Part shown: positions 64,000 to 64,000 of the stretch, one piece after another | Numbering within the stretch: the stretch's first letter is position 1 | Layout of the letters: the number at the start of each line of letters is the position of its first letter | Assembly: GCF_002205675.1 (NCBI RefSeq) | Contig: NZ_NISK01000005.1 | Coordinates: 62,001-126,000, forward strand | DNA: 64,000 nucleotides | From: Sphingopyxis bauzanensis | GTDB lineage: Bacteria; Pseudomonadota; Alphaproteobacteria; Sphingomonadales; Sphingomonadaceae | Reading direction: 5' to 3' | The notes under the pieces: model-generated | Seen by the model: the letters and a program-made list of their open reading frames with translations, nothing else | What the model was told of the DNA's origin: nothing | Database searches by the model: none | Made by a program: the position numbers and the translations under genes

Positions 64000-64000
64000 C

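Overview
The window reads as chromosomal DNA of a high-GC alphaproteobacterium of the Sphingomonadales, most likely Sphingopyxis or a close relative. This rests on gene content (TonB-dependent receptor, PhaR, PmtA-like methyltransferase, HslVU, DUF6152/DUF6644 pair), strong G/C bias at third codon positions, and dispersed palindromic repeats of a kind common in sphingomonads. It is an inference; there is no rRNA in the window.

Layout. 1-6.6 kb: a tightly overlapping plus-strand operon for propionyl-CoA to succinyl-CoA conversion (methylmalonyl-CoA epimerase tail, a GST, methylmalonyl-CoA mutase, biotin synthase, an LprI-like protein, the biotin-carrying propionyl-CoA carboxylase alpha chain). 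6.6-15.4 kb: hydrolase, MAPEG protein, cyclase-family hydrolase, MHS-type transporter, alanine racemase, TonB receptor. 15.4-31.3 kb: phaR, proS (archaeal/eukaryal type), DUF6152/DUF6644 pair, RNase R, an XRE regulator divergent from a membrane protein, pdhC-lpdA, PAP2 phosphatase, aminotransferase plus sulfotransferase-like gene, amidohydrolase, tyrosine phosphatase.

31.3-43.4 kb is an acyl-CoA catabolic cluster: crotonase, four acyl-CoA dehydrogenase genes (one internally deleted), alpha-methylacyl-CoA racemase, thiolase, SDR dehydrogenase, nitronate-monooxygenase-family flavoprotein, and a fusion of a degenerate alpha/beta hydrolase with a flavin reductase. The racemase suggests methyl-branched substrates, whose beta-oxidation would yield propionyl-CoA for the first operon. 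A perfect 16-bp palindrome sits in the divergent promoter of this cluster.

43.4-46.1 kb is a small accessory island at the 3' end of tRNA-Ser(GGA), flanked by an 11-bp direct repeat of the tRNA end. It holds an AT-rich stretch, an intact IS5-family element with a frameshifted transposase, and an overlapping gene pair: a sigma-70 region-4-like protein and a nucleotidyltransferase-HEPN fusion. It is the strongest candidate for an under-described system here.

46.2-64 kb returns to core genome: cyclophilin, tRNA-Thr(GGT), LysR divergent from an archaeal-type CDC48 ATPase, MFS exporter, phospholipid methyltransferase, phospholipase-D-family enzyme, rpoZ, three poorly known genes, then a minus-strand run hslV-hslU-rodZ-like-cpoB-tilS-ftsH.
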